A stretch of DNA of 64,000 nt from Candidatus Dormiibacterota bacterium. GTDB lineage: Bacteria > Chloroflexota > Dormibacteria > CF-121. The position numbers and the translations under genes were made by a program. Shown here in pieces: positions 24,811 to 32,023 of this stretch. A model generated the notes under the pieces. It had not been told where the DNA came from. It saw only the letters and a list, made by a program, of their open reading frames with translations, and did no database searches. The first letter of the stretch is position 1, and each line of letters begins with the position of its first letter. The stretch lies in assembly GCA_035544955.1 (NCBI GenBank), contig DASZZN010000023.1, positions 1 to 64,000 on the forward strand, read 5' to 3'.

Positions 24811-25617
24811 TCAGGCCGCCGTCCGTGACCGACGGTACGCGTCGCGTGCGGGTGGCAGCCAGCGAACGGGCTCGGGCGCGATCGCGAGAAGGCGGGGCAA
24901 CCCCGCGCGGAAGGCCGCGAAGGCCGCGCGTTGAGCCCTCCCCCACTTGAGCCCATATCCCTCACGCAAGCTCGGCGGCAGCAGTCCAGCGGTGATGACC
25001 GTGAGCGGCGCGAACGCCATCCGCGGGACGCCGCGAAACTCGGGATGCAGGATGACCTCGCTCATGCGTCGGGCGTCGGCGCCCACCGCCACCTCTCGCC
25101 GGTCGATCACTCCCTGCAAGTACGCCTCGAATGCCTCCACGCTCGCGGGGTACATCTCGCGTGGAACCCCCAGCAGCACGCCGATTTCCTTCGTGTCCTG
25201 ATAGTACTGGTCCGCCTCGGCAGCGCTGAGCGGCCCAATCAGTGCCCGGTAACCGTGGATGGCAGAGTAGACCAACGTCGCCTGCACCCAGAGCAGGAGC
25301 TGGGGATCAGTCGCGGCATAGCCCGGGCCACGCACGGCGCGGTGTCTCGAGTTGATGGTGCGCACCGCCTGCATCGCCACCCGGCGCGGTCCGAAGACCA
25401 TCGCCATCGTCAAGCCGAGCGTGCGTCGAAGCCGTCCGGCCGCATCGACCTGGTAGCTGCTGTGGTCCCGCACTCCCGCCGCGACTTTTGGATGCGCGAA
25501 CTGCATCAGGATCGCGCAGGTGCCGGCGAGCGTGACGGCCGACTCGCGATTCACCCGCCAGATGATCGAGTGCGGACCAAAGAGCCCCTGATCCTCGTTT
25601 AGACTTCCTGACGCCAT
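24811..25617 (-). CDS. MpaB/DUF2236-family oxygenase-like protein
   Basis: 268 residues of the DUF2236 (latex-clearing/MpaB) family, which binds haem b. Signatures: SIIWRVNRESAVTLAGTCAILMQFAHPKVAAGV with the conserved Arg and His, TLVYSAIHGYRAL, and FRGVPRMAFAPL. Family members oxidise rubber or toxin intermediates, but most have no known substrate. Its ATG is only four bases from the GTG of the divergent tadA gene, so promoters of both must lie within the opposite coding regions. Confidence 0.85.
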   Translation of the reverse strand: MASGSLNEDQGLFGPHSIIWRVNRESAVTLAGTCAILMQFAHPKVAAGVRDHSSYQVDAAGRLRRTLGLTMAMVFGPRRVAMQAVRTINSRHRAVRGPGYAATDPQLLLWVQATLVYSAIHGYRALIGPLSAAEADQYYQDTKEIGVLLGVPREMYPASVEAFEAYLQGVIDRREVAVGADARRMSEVILHPEFRGVPRMAFAPLTVITAGLLPPSLREGYGLKWGRAQRAAFAAFRAGLPRLLAIAPEPVRWLPPARDAYRRSRTAA

Positions 25618-25621
25618 CGAT

Positions 25622-26101
25622 GTGAGTCTAGCGGCCGGTCAGCACGACGACGTCCATTACATGGAGCGGGCCCTCGCACAGGCTCGCCAAGGCGCCTCCA
25701 TTGGGGAGGTTCCGGTGGGGGCAGTCCTCGTCCGCAATGGTGCCGTCCTGGCGGAAGCCCACAACCTGATCGAAACGACGCCCAACGCAACGGCGCACGC
25801 CGAGATGCTGGTGCTCAACGAAGCGGCCCGTCTCGGCCGTTCGTGGCGCCTCGAAGACGTGACGCTCTATGTCACGCTCGAGCCCTGCCCGATGTGCGCC
25901 GGCGCGATGGTGCTGGCCCGGATCAGCCGCCTCGTCTATGGCACGCCCGATCCAAAGAAGGGCGCCGTCGACTCGGTGTACGACGTCCTGCGGAATCCCG
26001 CGAACAACCACCGGGTGGAGATCGCCTCCGGGGTGCTTGCCGAACCGGCAGGACGGCTGCTTCGCGAGTTCTTCGCCGCGCGACGGATCAAGCCGAGTTA
26101 G
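25622..26101 (+). CDS. tadA: tRNA-specific adenosine deaminase
   Basis: Deaminates A34 to inosine in tRNA-Arg(ACG). The zinc site is complete: HAEMLVLNEA with the catalytic Glu, and the PCPMCAGAMV pair of Cys ligands. GEVPVGAVLV and NNHRVEIASGVL match the family. 159 residues. The start is GTG 25622; an internal ATG at 25661 would still keep the catalytic core but removes the first helix. Confidence 0.94.
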   Translation: MSLAAGQHDDVHYMERALAQARQGASIGEVPVGAVLVRNGAVLAEAHNLIETTPNATAHAEMLVLNEAARLGRSWRLEDVTLYVTLEPCPMCAGAMVLARISRLVYGTPDPKKGAVDSVYDVLRNPANNHRVEIASGVLAEPAGRLLREFFAARRIKPS

Positions 26102-26141
26102 TCGGCCGCAGCGGCGCCACGGGCGTACGATCGAGTTGAAG

Positions 26142-26975
26142 ATGAGCCTGGACGACGTCGTAGCCGAGCTGCTGGCGGGTCCGCTGAACGAATTCACCAA
26201 CCGGCGCAATTTAAAGTCCAAAGAGCTCAAAGCGGCGAGCCATGGCGCGCTCGCCGCCGAGGTCGCCACCCTGAAGAAGCCGCCGGTCGCGGTTTGGGCG
26301 GTGAATCAACTGGCGCGCTCGAACAATCCGGTGCTCGAGCGATTGCGGCGCGCGGGAGAAGCCGTGGTGCAGGCGCAATCGGGGGCGGTCGCCGGGCGCA
26401 AGAATGCTGCGCTCGATTTGCGCTCGGCGTCGGACGCGTTGCAACGCGAGCTCGAAATGGCGGTGCGGGCGGCGGGCGATCGGCTCCGCGCGGACGAACA
26501 TGCCGCCGACGAGGCGACCATCCGACGGATTCAGGAGATGCTGCGGCTGGCCGCGGTCTCTGGCGGAGAGACATGGGATCGCCTGCAACGCGGCGCGCTC
26601 ATCAGCGAGCCGCGTGCCGGCGAGGACATGTTGACGGCGGCGTTTACGCCGGGTCCGGGCGTGGGCGGCAGGACCGAGGCGACTCGCGCCAGGGCGAACG
26701 GCGATAAGGCGGCTCGCGACGCGGCCCGGGAAGCGGTGGAGACCGAAAAGCGGATCGAGATGGAGCACGTGCTGCGCACCGCGAAGGCCGACGAAGAGGC
26801 GGCGCTGCAGGCCGAGCAGACGGCACACCGCCTGCGCGAGGAAGCCGACCGGATCGCCGCCGATGCGAAGCGCGCCAGTGAAAAGGCCCGCCAGGCGGAA
26901 AAGGAACTCGAGCGGGCCACTGCGAGGGCGAAGGCGTCGCGCGACGCGGCGCGAAAAATCAGCCGGCGCCGCTGA
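26142..26975 (+). CDS. Coiled-coil protein of unknown function
   Basis: 277 residues from ATG 26142; a longer reading in this frame overlaps tadA and is not used. Two features stand out. An N-terminal globular part contains FTNRRNLKSKELKAA and PPVAVWAVNQLAR. A C-terminal region from about residue 190 is rich in Ala, Glu, Lys and Arg (EAVETEKRIEMEHVLRTAKADEEAAL) and should form a long coiled coil. No membrane segment or catalytic motif is seen. The end is six bases from the convergent DUF5667 gene. Confidence 0.65.
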   Translation: MSLDDVVAELLAGPLNEFTNRRNLKSKELKAASHGALAAEVATLKKPPVAVWAVNQLARSNNPVLERLRRAGEAVVQAQSGAVAGRKNAALDLRSASDALQRELEMAVRAAGDRLRADEHAADEATIRRIQEMLRLAAVSGGETWDRLQRGALISEPRAGEDMLTAAFTPGPGVGGRTEATRARANGDKAARDAAREAVETEKRIEMEHVLRTAKADEEAALQAEQTAHRLREEADRIAADAKRASEKARQAEKELERATARAKASRDAARKISRRR

Positions 26976-26980
26976 CGAAT

Positions 26981-27799
26981 CTAGGGCTGTCCGGCTGGCT
27001 TTGTTTGGTGGTCGTTCTGGGGGCTCGCCGACCCACGCGATTGCAAATCCTTTTTGCTCCCACTCCACGCCTGGTCGACGTGTGATTGCGTGCGAGCGAC
27101 GGCCGCCGCAGCTTCGGGGTCGCCACCTGCCGCGAGCGTTCCCGCCAGCTGGGTGAGGCTGGCATCGGCGTGCGCGGCGCGATCGTCCGCTAGGCGGCTG
27201 AGGTCAGCGACCGCGCGGGTGTCCAGGGTGGTGCCGGCGATCGATCGATTGAACTGGCTGACGGCGGTATCGTACTGAGCCATCCCGCGCACGCCATCCG
27301 CGACGCGGCCTGCGGCGAAGAGCCGTTGCGCCTCGGCCAGTCGAGTGTCAGCGATCTGCAGCTCCAGGCGCGCCTTCGCAGCGGAGTCAATGGTGGTTGC
27401 CAGCTGCGCCCGCTCGACGCCCAGCTTGACCCCGTAAAGCGGATCACCGGGGAGGCTGTTGCTCGAGGCCGCGGCGACCGTCACGCCGCCGACCACCAGC
27501 GCAACCGCGAGCGCGCCGGCGTAGGCCATGCGGACGACCGGCCTGGGTAGCGCCGCCAGCAGGTTCCAGCGCCGGGCTTCACGCCGATGGGCCGCGGCGG
27601 CGAGCATCCGGTTTCGGGCCCGCAGCCGGAATGCCGGATCGGCAGCCGGGGCCTCCAGCCCGCCGAGGTCGACCGACAGCCGGAGCAGCGCGATCAGCTC
27701 ATCGCGCTCCGCTGGATACCGGCGCAGCACGTCCTGGAGATTGTGTTTGTCGTCCATCGCGGCGAGGCACTCTTCCAGCGGCCGCGTCAGATCACGCAC
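26981..27799 (-). CDS. DUF5667-type membrane protein, partner of the ECF sigma factor
   Basis: 272 residues. The N-terminal cytoplasmic part (EECLAAMDDKHNLQDVLRRYPAERDEL) is followed by one membrane helix (MAYAGALAVALVVGGVTVAAASS). An extracytoplasmic DUF5667 domain (LPGDPLYGVKLGVERAQLA, ELQIADTRLAEAQRLFAAG) and a disordered tail complete it. Start GTG 27799, eight bases inside the sigma gene and seven bases after GGAGG. The N-terminal segment could bind the sigma factor like an anti-sigma domain; that is inferred from gene order. Confidence 0.82.
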   Translation of the reverse strand: MRDLTRPLEECLAAMDDKHNLQDVLRRYPAERDELIALLRLSVDLGGLEAPAADPAFRLRARNRMLAAAAHRREARRWNLLAALPRPVVRMAYAGALAVALVVGGVTVAAASSNSLPGDPLYGVKLGVERAQLATTIDSAAKARLELQIADTRLAEAQRLFAAGRVADGVRGMAQYDTAVSQFNRSIAGTTLDTRAVADLSRLADDRAAHADASLTQLAGTLAAGGDPEAAAAVARTQSHVDQAWSGSKKDLQSRGSASPQNDHQTKPAGQP

Positions 27800-28355
27800 G
27801 TCGTGCCTCCACCTGCTCGGGCTCGAGCAGGAAGCGGTAGAGGCTGGCCAGCGCCCGATGCTGCATCGAGTGAATGGCCCCGGCCCGCCGGCGCATGAGG
27901 CGCGCGATCTCGTCGACGCCAAGGTTGTCGATGAACCGCATCGTGATCACCTGCTGCTGTTCCGGTGTCAGCCGCTGCACCGCCGCGAGCAGCCGGCGGC
28001 GCTCCTCCGAGAGCTGCGCCAGCGCGGCCGGATCGGCGTGCGGTCGGACGTCGCGGACCTGGTCGGTGAGCTCCATCGGCTCGCGCCCGGCGCGACGGTA
28101 GCGGTCGACCAGCAGGTTGTGGGCGATCCGGTACAGCCACGAGGAAAAGGCCACCCCGCGGGGCCGGTAGCGGTGGATCGAGTCGACCATCTTCAAAAAC
28201 ACCTGCTCAGTCAGATCTTCGGCGTCGGCATGGTGGCGGACTCGTGTGTACAGATAGCGGTAGATCCCATCGAAGTGCCGGTCATAGAGCTCGGCCAGTG
28301 CCCCCACATCGAGGGCCTGGGCGCGGCGGATGAGGGCGTCGTCAGACGTCTTCAA
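27792..28355 (-). CDS. ECF-type RNA polymerase sigma factor
   Basis: 187 residues with sigma-70 region 2 (LAELYDRHFDGIYRYLYTRV, DAEDLTEQVFLKMV, FSSWLYRIAHNLLVDRYRR) and region 4 (LTPEQQQVITMRFIDNLGVDEIARLM). The region 4 helix-turn-helix has an unusual Met/Arg-rich recognition part (RRRAGAIHSMQHRAL). The start is a TTG at 28355 with a weak AGG upstream. It is co-transcribed with the DUF5667 membrane gene, the usual arrangement of a sigma factor and its membrane regulator. Confidence 0.9.
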   Translation of the reverse strand: MKTSDDALIRRAQALDVGALAELYDRHFDGIYRYLYTRVRHHADAEDLTEQVFLKMVDSIHRYRPRGVAFSSWLYRIAHNLLVDRYRRAGREPMELTDQVRDVRPHADPAALAQLSEERRRLLAAVQRLTPEQQQVITMRFIDNLGVDEIARLMRRRAGAIHSMQHRALASLYRFLLEPEQVEARRA

Positions 28356-28417
28356 GTCGCCTACAGCATATAACGCATCCTCCGCCGAATTTGAACGGGC
28401 GCACGTGGCTAACCTCT

Positions 28418-28423
28418 TATAAT
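28418..28423 (+). promoter_or_regulatory. -10 box of the tRNA-His gene
   Basis: A perfect TATAAT, 14 bases before the tRNA 5' end. A TTGAAC at 28391-28396 could be the -35, but the spacer would be 21 bases. Confidence 0.45.
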
Positions 28424-28436
28424 CACGTGCACCCGC

Positions 28437-28514
28437 GGTGGCTTTAGCTCAGCTGGTTAGAGCATCAGATTGTGGATCTGAGGGTCGAGGGTTCAAATCC
28501 CTCAAGCCACCCCA
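28437..28514 (+). tRNA. tRNA-His (anticodon GTG)
   Basis: The acceptor GTGGCTT pairs with AAGCCAC. The extra 5' G at 28437 can face the C discriminator, the hallmark of tRNA-His, and CCA is encoded (28512-28514). The anticodon loop is TTGTGGA, and the T-loop is GTTCAAATC. Confidence 0.95.
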
Positions 28515-28534
28515 AACCTGACGTCAGGCCCCGC

Positions 28535-29023
28535 TCAATGCGCCTGGTTTGGCAGCCACCGAGCGAATGCGCCGGCCCCGGCGCCAAGTGCGGTAGGGAT
28601 AAGCGCAACCAGCGTCTCGTAAAGCGGTGCGGGCTTGACAAGGCCAGGATGATAATTGGCTGCATAGCCGACCACGGAGCTCGCCGGTACTGCGAGCCAC
28701 AGGGCCGGAATGAAGAGCCAGGCCAGGCGCGGACGCCAGAGGGTGAAACCGAAACACGCAACGATCAAGGCCGCGGCCACGGGCTGTACATCGTCCGCTG
28801 CGTGATAGTTGAGCCAGCCGATGACAACGTCCACCGCCAGTAGCAACACCGCCGGAAGCAGCCTTTTCATCAGTCCCGGCGTCCGCCAGTGGGCGTCCAG
28901 GGCTCCGCGCACGGCATCAGCCTTGGTCCGCCAGCCTTTCGGCGAGACGTCGAGGAGGACATCGAACTCCTCACCGTAGCGGGCCCGCCAGGCTCGCGGG
29001 TAAAGGCGCATTAACCATTTCAC
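28535..29023 (-). CDS. PadR-associated membrane protein
   Basis: 162 residues. The N-terminus MKWLMRLYPRAWRARYGEEFDVLL is the signature seen in proteins encoded next to PadR regulators. About four hydrophobic helices follow (LLPAVLLLAVDVVIG, VAAALIVACFGFTLW, AWLFIPALWLAVPAS, ETLVALIPTALGAGAGAFA). The start overlaps the PadR stop by four bases, so the two are co-expressed. The function is unknown. Confidence 0.8.
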   Translation of the reverse strand: MKWLMRLYPRAWRARYGEEFDVLLDVSPKGWRTKADAVRGALDAHWRTPGLMKRLLPAVLLLAVDVVIGWLNYHAADDVQPVAAALIVACFGFTLWRPRLAWLFIPALWLAVPASSVVGYAANYHPGLVKPAPLYETLVALIPTALGAGAGAFARWLPNQAH

Positions 29024-29343
29024 GTCTTCGCCAGGCGACGCATGCCGGCGGCCGTCACCCGCCTCAGTGTGTCGAGATGCGCTCGTAACGTCTGGGCGCC
29101 GCTGGCCGTCAGCCGGTAGGGCCGGCGACGATCGTCGGACGGAAGCGGCTCGATCAACCCCCGCTCCTCCAGACGGGCAATCGCTCCGTAGAGAGTGCCG
29201 GGCCCGAGCCGGAGACCGGTCACGGCTTCGATGTCGCCGGTGATCGCGTAGCCGTGCCTGGGGCCCTGCGCCAAGCTGACCATGATGAGGACCGCCGGCT
29301 CGGCGAAGCGACCGAGGCCCCCGATCCCAGCCGCCTGCTTCAT
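29020..29343 (-). CDS. PadR-family transcriptional regulator
   Basis: 107 residues of the PadR-s1 type: a winged helix with HGYAITGDIEAVTGLRLGPGTLYGAIARLEERGLIE, the DDRRRPYRLTASG wing, and a short C-terminal dimerisation helix. It likely represses its own two-gene operon; TCAC-GTAG-GTGA at 29360-29371 just upstream is a candidate operator. Confidence 0.92.
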   Translation of the reverse strand: MKQAAGIGGLGRFAEPAVLIMVSLAQGPRHGYAITGDIEAVTGLRLGPGTLYGAIARLEERGLIEPLPSDDRRRPYRLTASGAQTLRAHLDTLRRVTAAGMRRLAKT

Positions 29344-29359
29344 CTCGCGATAGATCGTA

Positions 29360-29371
29360 TCACGTAGGTGA
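29360..29371. promoter_or_regulatory. Candidate PadR operator
   Basis: TCAC, four bases, GTGA: a short dyad 17 bases upstream of the padR start, between it and the GH27 3' end. Known PadR sites contain ATGT-ACAT or related dyads, so the match is only in general form. Confidence 0.35.
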
Positions 29372-29404
29372 CGAGAACACCATTACTCTTGAGATCTGTT
29401 CACC

Positions 29405-31972
29405 TTAGGCGGCCGGTATGTCGGAGACCGCGACCTCGGCGGCTGAGGCGTAACCGTTGACGGCGCTGGTCGCCGTCAGCCGCAGATATCGCGCCGTCGT
29501 GGCCGTGAAGGCGGCCGACTTGATCGAGCTATCTGGGGCCCACAACCCCGACGCGACCAGCGTGTAGGCGATCCCATCGGTGCTGACCTCAACCGTGTAG
29601 CCGGTGATGGTGCCAGTGATGTCGCCGTCGAGGCGACCCTGGTACGTCAGGCCCGTCAACGTCCTGGCCGCGCCGGTGTCGATGGTGAGTGAGATTGGCA
29701 GCGGTGTATGCACCGGACTGAACTCCGAGTGCCAGATGGTGGTGAGCCTGCCGTCGATCGCGTTGCTTGCCGGGTAGCCGTTGTTGGCACTGCTCGCCGT
29801 CGCGGTCATGTCGGAGTGCAGCACGAAGTGCGGCCACGCTCCCGACGGCACTGTCGCGACAGGGCCATTGCAGGTCGCGCGCAGATTGGCCCAGTCGGTG
29901 CGATCGTTGTAGCCGCCGTCGCCGCCGTCACCGACAAGGAGGGTGAGAACGCTCGCCCCGGTCAAATCCACCTCGATCGGTTTGGTGATGTTCTGCCTTA
30001 CCAGGCCACTCTCGAAGACGCTACGGCCGTCCGTGAGGACGGAGAACGTGGCCGTCGCTCCCGCGGTCGTCCACCTGGCGGAATCGTCGATGCCGACGAT
30101 CGCGGACAGGTGGGTGCAGTTGCCGCCCAGGTAAAACTCGATCTGCGACGGTGACGCGACCCCGATGCCCTTGGGATACCTGGTGCCCATCAAGCTGATC
30201 GGGCCGCCACAACAATCGCCGTCCAGACGGGGCACCAGGTAGCCGCTGCTGGCGTCAAGCCAGGTGTGATCGCTCAGGTAGTTGTCATTGGCGGGCGGGG
30301 CGGTCGGGACCAGGACGCTGGAGCGCGTGGTCGCACCGGCGCTATTGTGCCTGCCCCAGCGATAGCTGACGCTCGCGACGAGCTCATTGGTACCGGGCAG
30401 GGTGCCGGGCGGCACGGTCACGGACCACGTGATCGTCAACGGCTCGCCGGTGGCGAGGGTCACGCCCCCTTGATCCGCCTGACTTCCGGTCGTATCACCA
30501 AGGTTGGGCTGCTGTTGAACCGACCAGCCCGAGGGGGCGGCCAGCGTCAGCTGGACATCCTGTATGGGACGGCGCCCGTTGTTTTCGACGGTGACCGTTA
30601 CTGGTAGAGCCTGCCCGGGAATCGCGAGGCGCAGGTCCGACCCGGCATAGGGCGCCGGCGTGGAGGGCGACGAGAGGAACACCGCCGGCGGCGTCGACGA
30701 GGTGGCGCCGGGAGAAACGCGATACAGCACCGCCTCGTGCGCGCCGACGTTGGCGACAATCCGGCCAGCCGTCTCGGTCGTGCTGTGTTTCCAGAGATCG
30801 TGAAGGCTGTAGCGTGACGCGCGGCTCATGCCGACAGTCTTGGCGTCGGTGCTGATCGTCAGCGGCGTCGTCCCTCGATTCAGCAGCGTAACCGCACGAT
30901 CGCCATTGGCCAGCGCCTTGACCCACACCTGGCCATCGCCCTGGGTGGAGATGGGCGTCCCCTGCACCCCGTTGCCGTCCTGGTTGATGGCGAGCACGTC
31001 GGGATTGGTCAGCATATCGATCGCATCTTGCGAGAGTGCCCGGACGTCACTCCCGATGATGAGCGGCGCTGCCGAGACCGACCACATCGTGAACTGGGTC
31101 TGCGCCTCGACCCGGGTCATGCCGAGTTCTGGCCCCAAGTAATCAGGGTCGTTCCAATGACCGGGACCGGCGGCCTCGGGGTGACTGGCATTATGGTCCA
31201 GGTTGCGCAGGACGTCGCGGAACTGGATGTTGCGGACGAAGCCGACATCGGTGTCTGTCCTCCACGAGTTGCCGGTGCTCGGCCCGAAGCTATAGGAGTT
31301 GTAGACGGACTGCGCGAAGCCTGGGTAGTTCGGGCTCCACGGGCTCGACCCCGGAGTAAACGGGTTGCAGATGTTGAAGAGGATTGGTCGGTGGCTCGCA
31401 TTCGCGAGCAGGGCGTCGCGGAACTTCGCGTAGGCGTCGGCCGGGTTGAGCTGCTGCTTCGTGCCGCCACAGAAGTCGACTTTGAGTGCGTCGTAACCCC
31501 AGGCCGCAAACTGGTTGGCGTCCTGCTGGTAGTGCCCGTAGCTGCCCTGCCCAGCTCCGCCGCAGCCGTCGCTGCCGGCGTCCGTGTAGATCCCCGCCAG
31601 CAAGCCTTTTGCGTGGATATAGTCGGCGACCGCCTTCATGCCTCCCGGCCAGCGGCCGGCGGCGACGGTGATGTTGCCGGCGGCGTCCCGGGTCCCCTTC
31701 CACCATCCGCCGTCGATCCAGACATACCGGTAGCCGAAGGCCTTGAGTCCGCGGCTCACGATGGCGTCCGCCACCGACTGAATGGTGGCCTGATCGAAAC
31801 TGTCTCCCAAGCCGTAGAAGGTGTTCCAGCCCTGGTACGGCGTCCGCGCAAGACCATTGTCCAGGGCAAGGGCACGCATCGGTGCAATTCCGGCGGTCAC
31901 TGCCAGGGCCAGGCTGAGGCTGAGCGCGGAGGTCAGGACGCCCGAAGCCAGGCGGGCGAAGCGAAAACGAAT
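29405..31972 (-). CDS. Secreted GH27 alpha-galactosidase with NPCBM and F5/8 type C modules, probably started by AUU
   Basis: Removes alpha-galactosyl residues outside the cell. The GH27 barrel (about residues 40-420) has TPYQGWNTFYG, YVWIDGGWW, the nucleophile Asp in ALKVDFCGG (about 165) and the acid/base Asp in RTDTDVGF (about 241). It is followed by a NEW3-type Ig domain (about 440-545), an NPCBM module (about 560-700, GTRYPKGIGV) and a discoidin-like CBM32 (about 715-850). The first GTG in frame (31900) would cut off the signal peptide. An ATT at 31972, five bases after AAGGAGG, gives a proper signal (RFRFARLASGVLTSALSLSL), so I place the start there. Confidence 0.9.
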   Translation of the reverse strand: MRFRFARLASGVLTSALSLSLALAVTAGIAPMRALALDNGLARTPYQGWNTFYGLGDSFDQATIQSVADAIVSRGLKAFGYRYVWIDGGWWKGTRDAAGNITVAAGRWPGGMKAVADYIHAKGLLAGIYTDAGSDGCGGAGQGSYGHYQQDANQFAAWGYDALKVDFCGGTKQQLNPADAYAKFRDALLANASHRPILFNICNPFTPGSSPWSPNYPGFAQSVYNSYSFGPSTGNSWRTDTDVGFVRNIQFRDVLRNLDHNASHPEAAGPGHWNDPDYLGPELGMTRVEAQTQFTMWSVSAAPLIIGSDVRALSQDAIDMLTNPDVLAINQDGNGVQGTPISTQGDGQVWVKALANGDRAVTLLNRGTTPLTISTDAKTVGMSRASRYSLHDLWKHSTTETAGRIVANVGAHEAVLYRVSPGATSSTPPAVFLSSPSTPAPYAGSDLRLAIPGQALPVTVTVENNGRRPIQDVQLTLAAPSGWSVQQQPNLGDTTGSQADQGGVTLATGEPLTITWSVTVPPGTLPGTNELVASVSYRWGRHNSAGATTRSSVLVPTAPPANDNYLSDHTWLDASSGYLVPRLDGDCCGGPISLMGTRYPKGIGVASPSQIEFYLGGNCTHLSAIVGIDDSARWTTAGATATFSVLTDGRSVFESGLVRQNITKPIEVDLTGASVLTLLVGDGGDGGYNDRTDWANLRATCNGPVATVPSGAWPHFVLHSDMTATASSANNGYPASNAIDGRLTTIWHSEFSPVHTPLPISLTIDTGAARTLTGLTYQGRLDGDITGTITGYTVEVSTDGIAYTLVASGLWAPDSSIKSAAFTATTARYLRLTATSAVNGYASAAEVAVSDIPAA

Positions 31973-32023
31973 GTGGTCCTCCTTCCCCCTCAGTGAAGCT
32001 CGGCCAGCCTCCCTCTTCGGACG

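Noticed and set aside
24728-24965. Minus-strand reading frames over the tRNA-Ser gene
   Set aside because: They read through a complete tRNA with CCA and have no independent support.
24709-28514. The two tRNA genes as attachment sites of an integrated element
   Set aside because: No integrase, no direct repeat of the tRNA 3' end and no phage-like genes are seen nearby.
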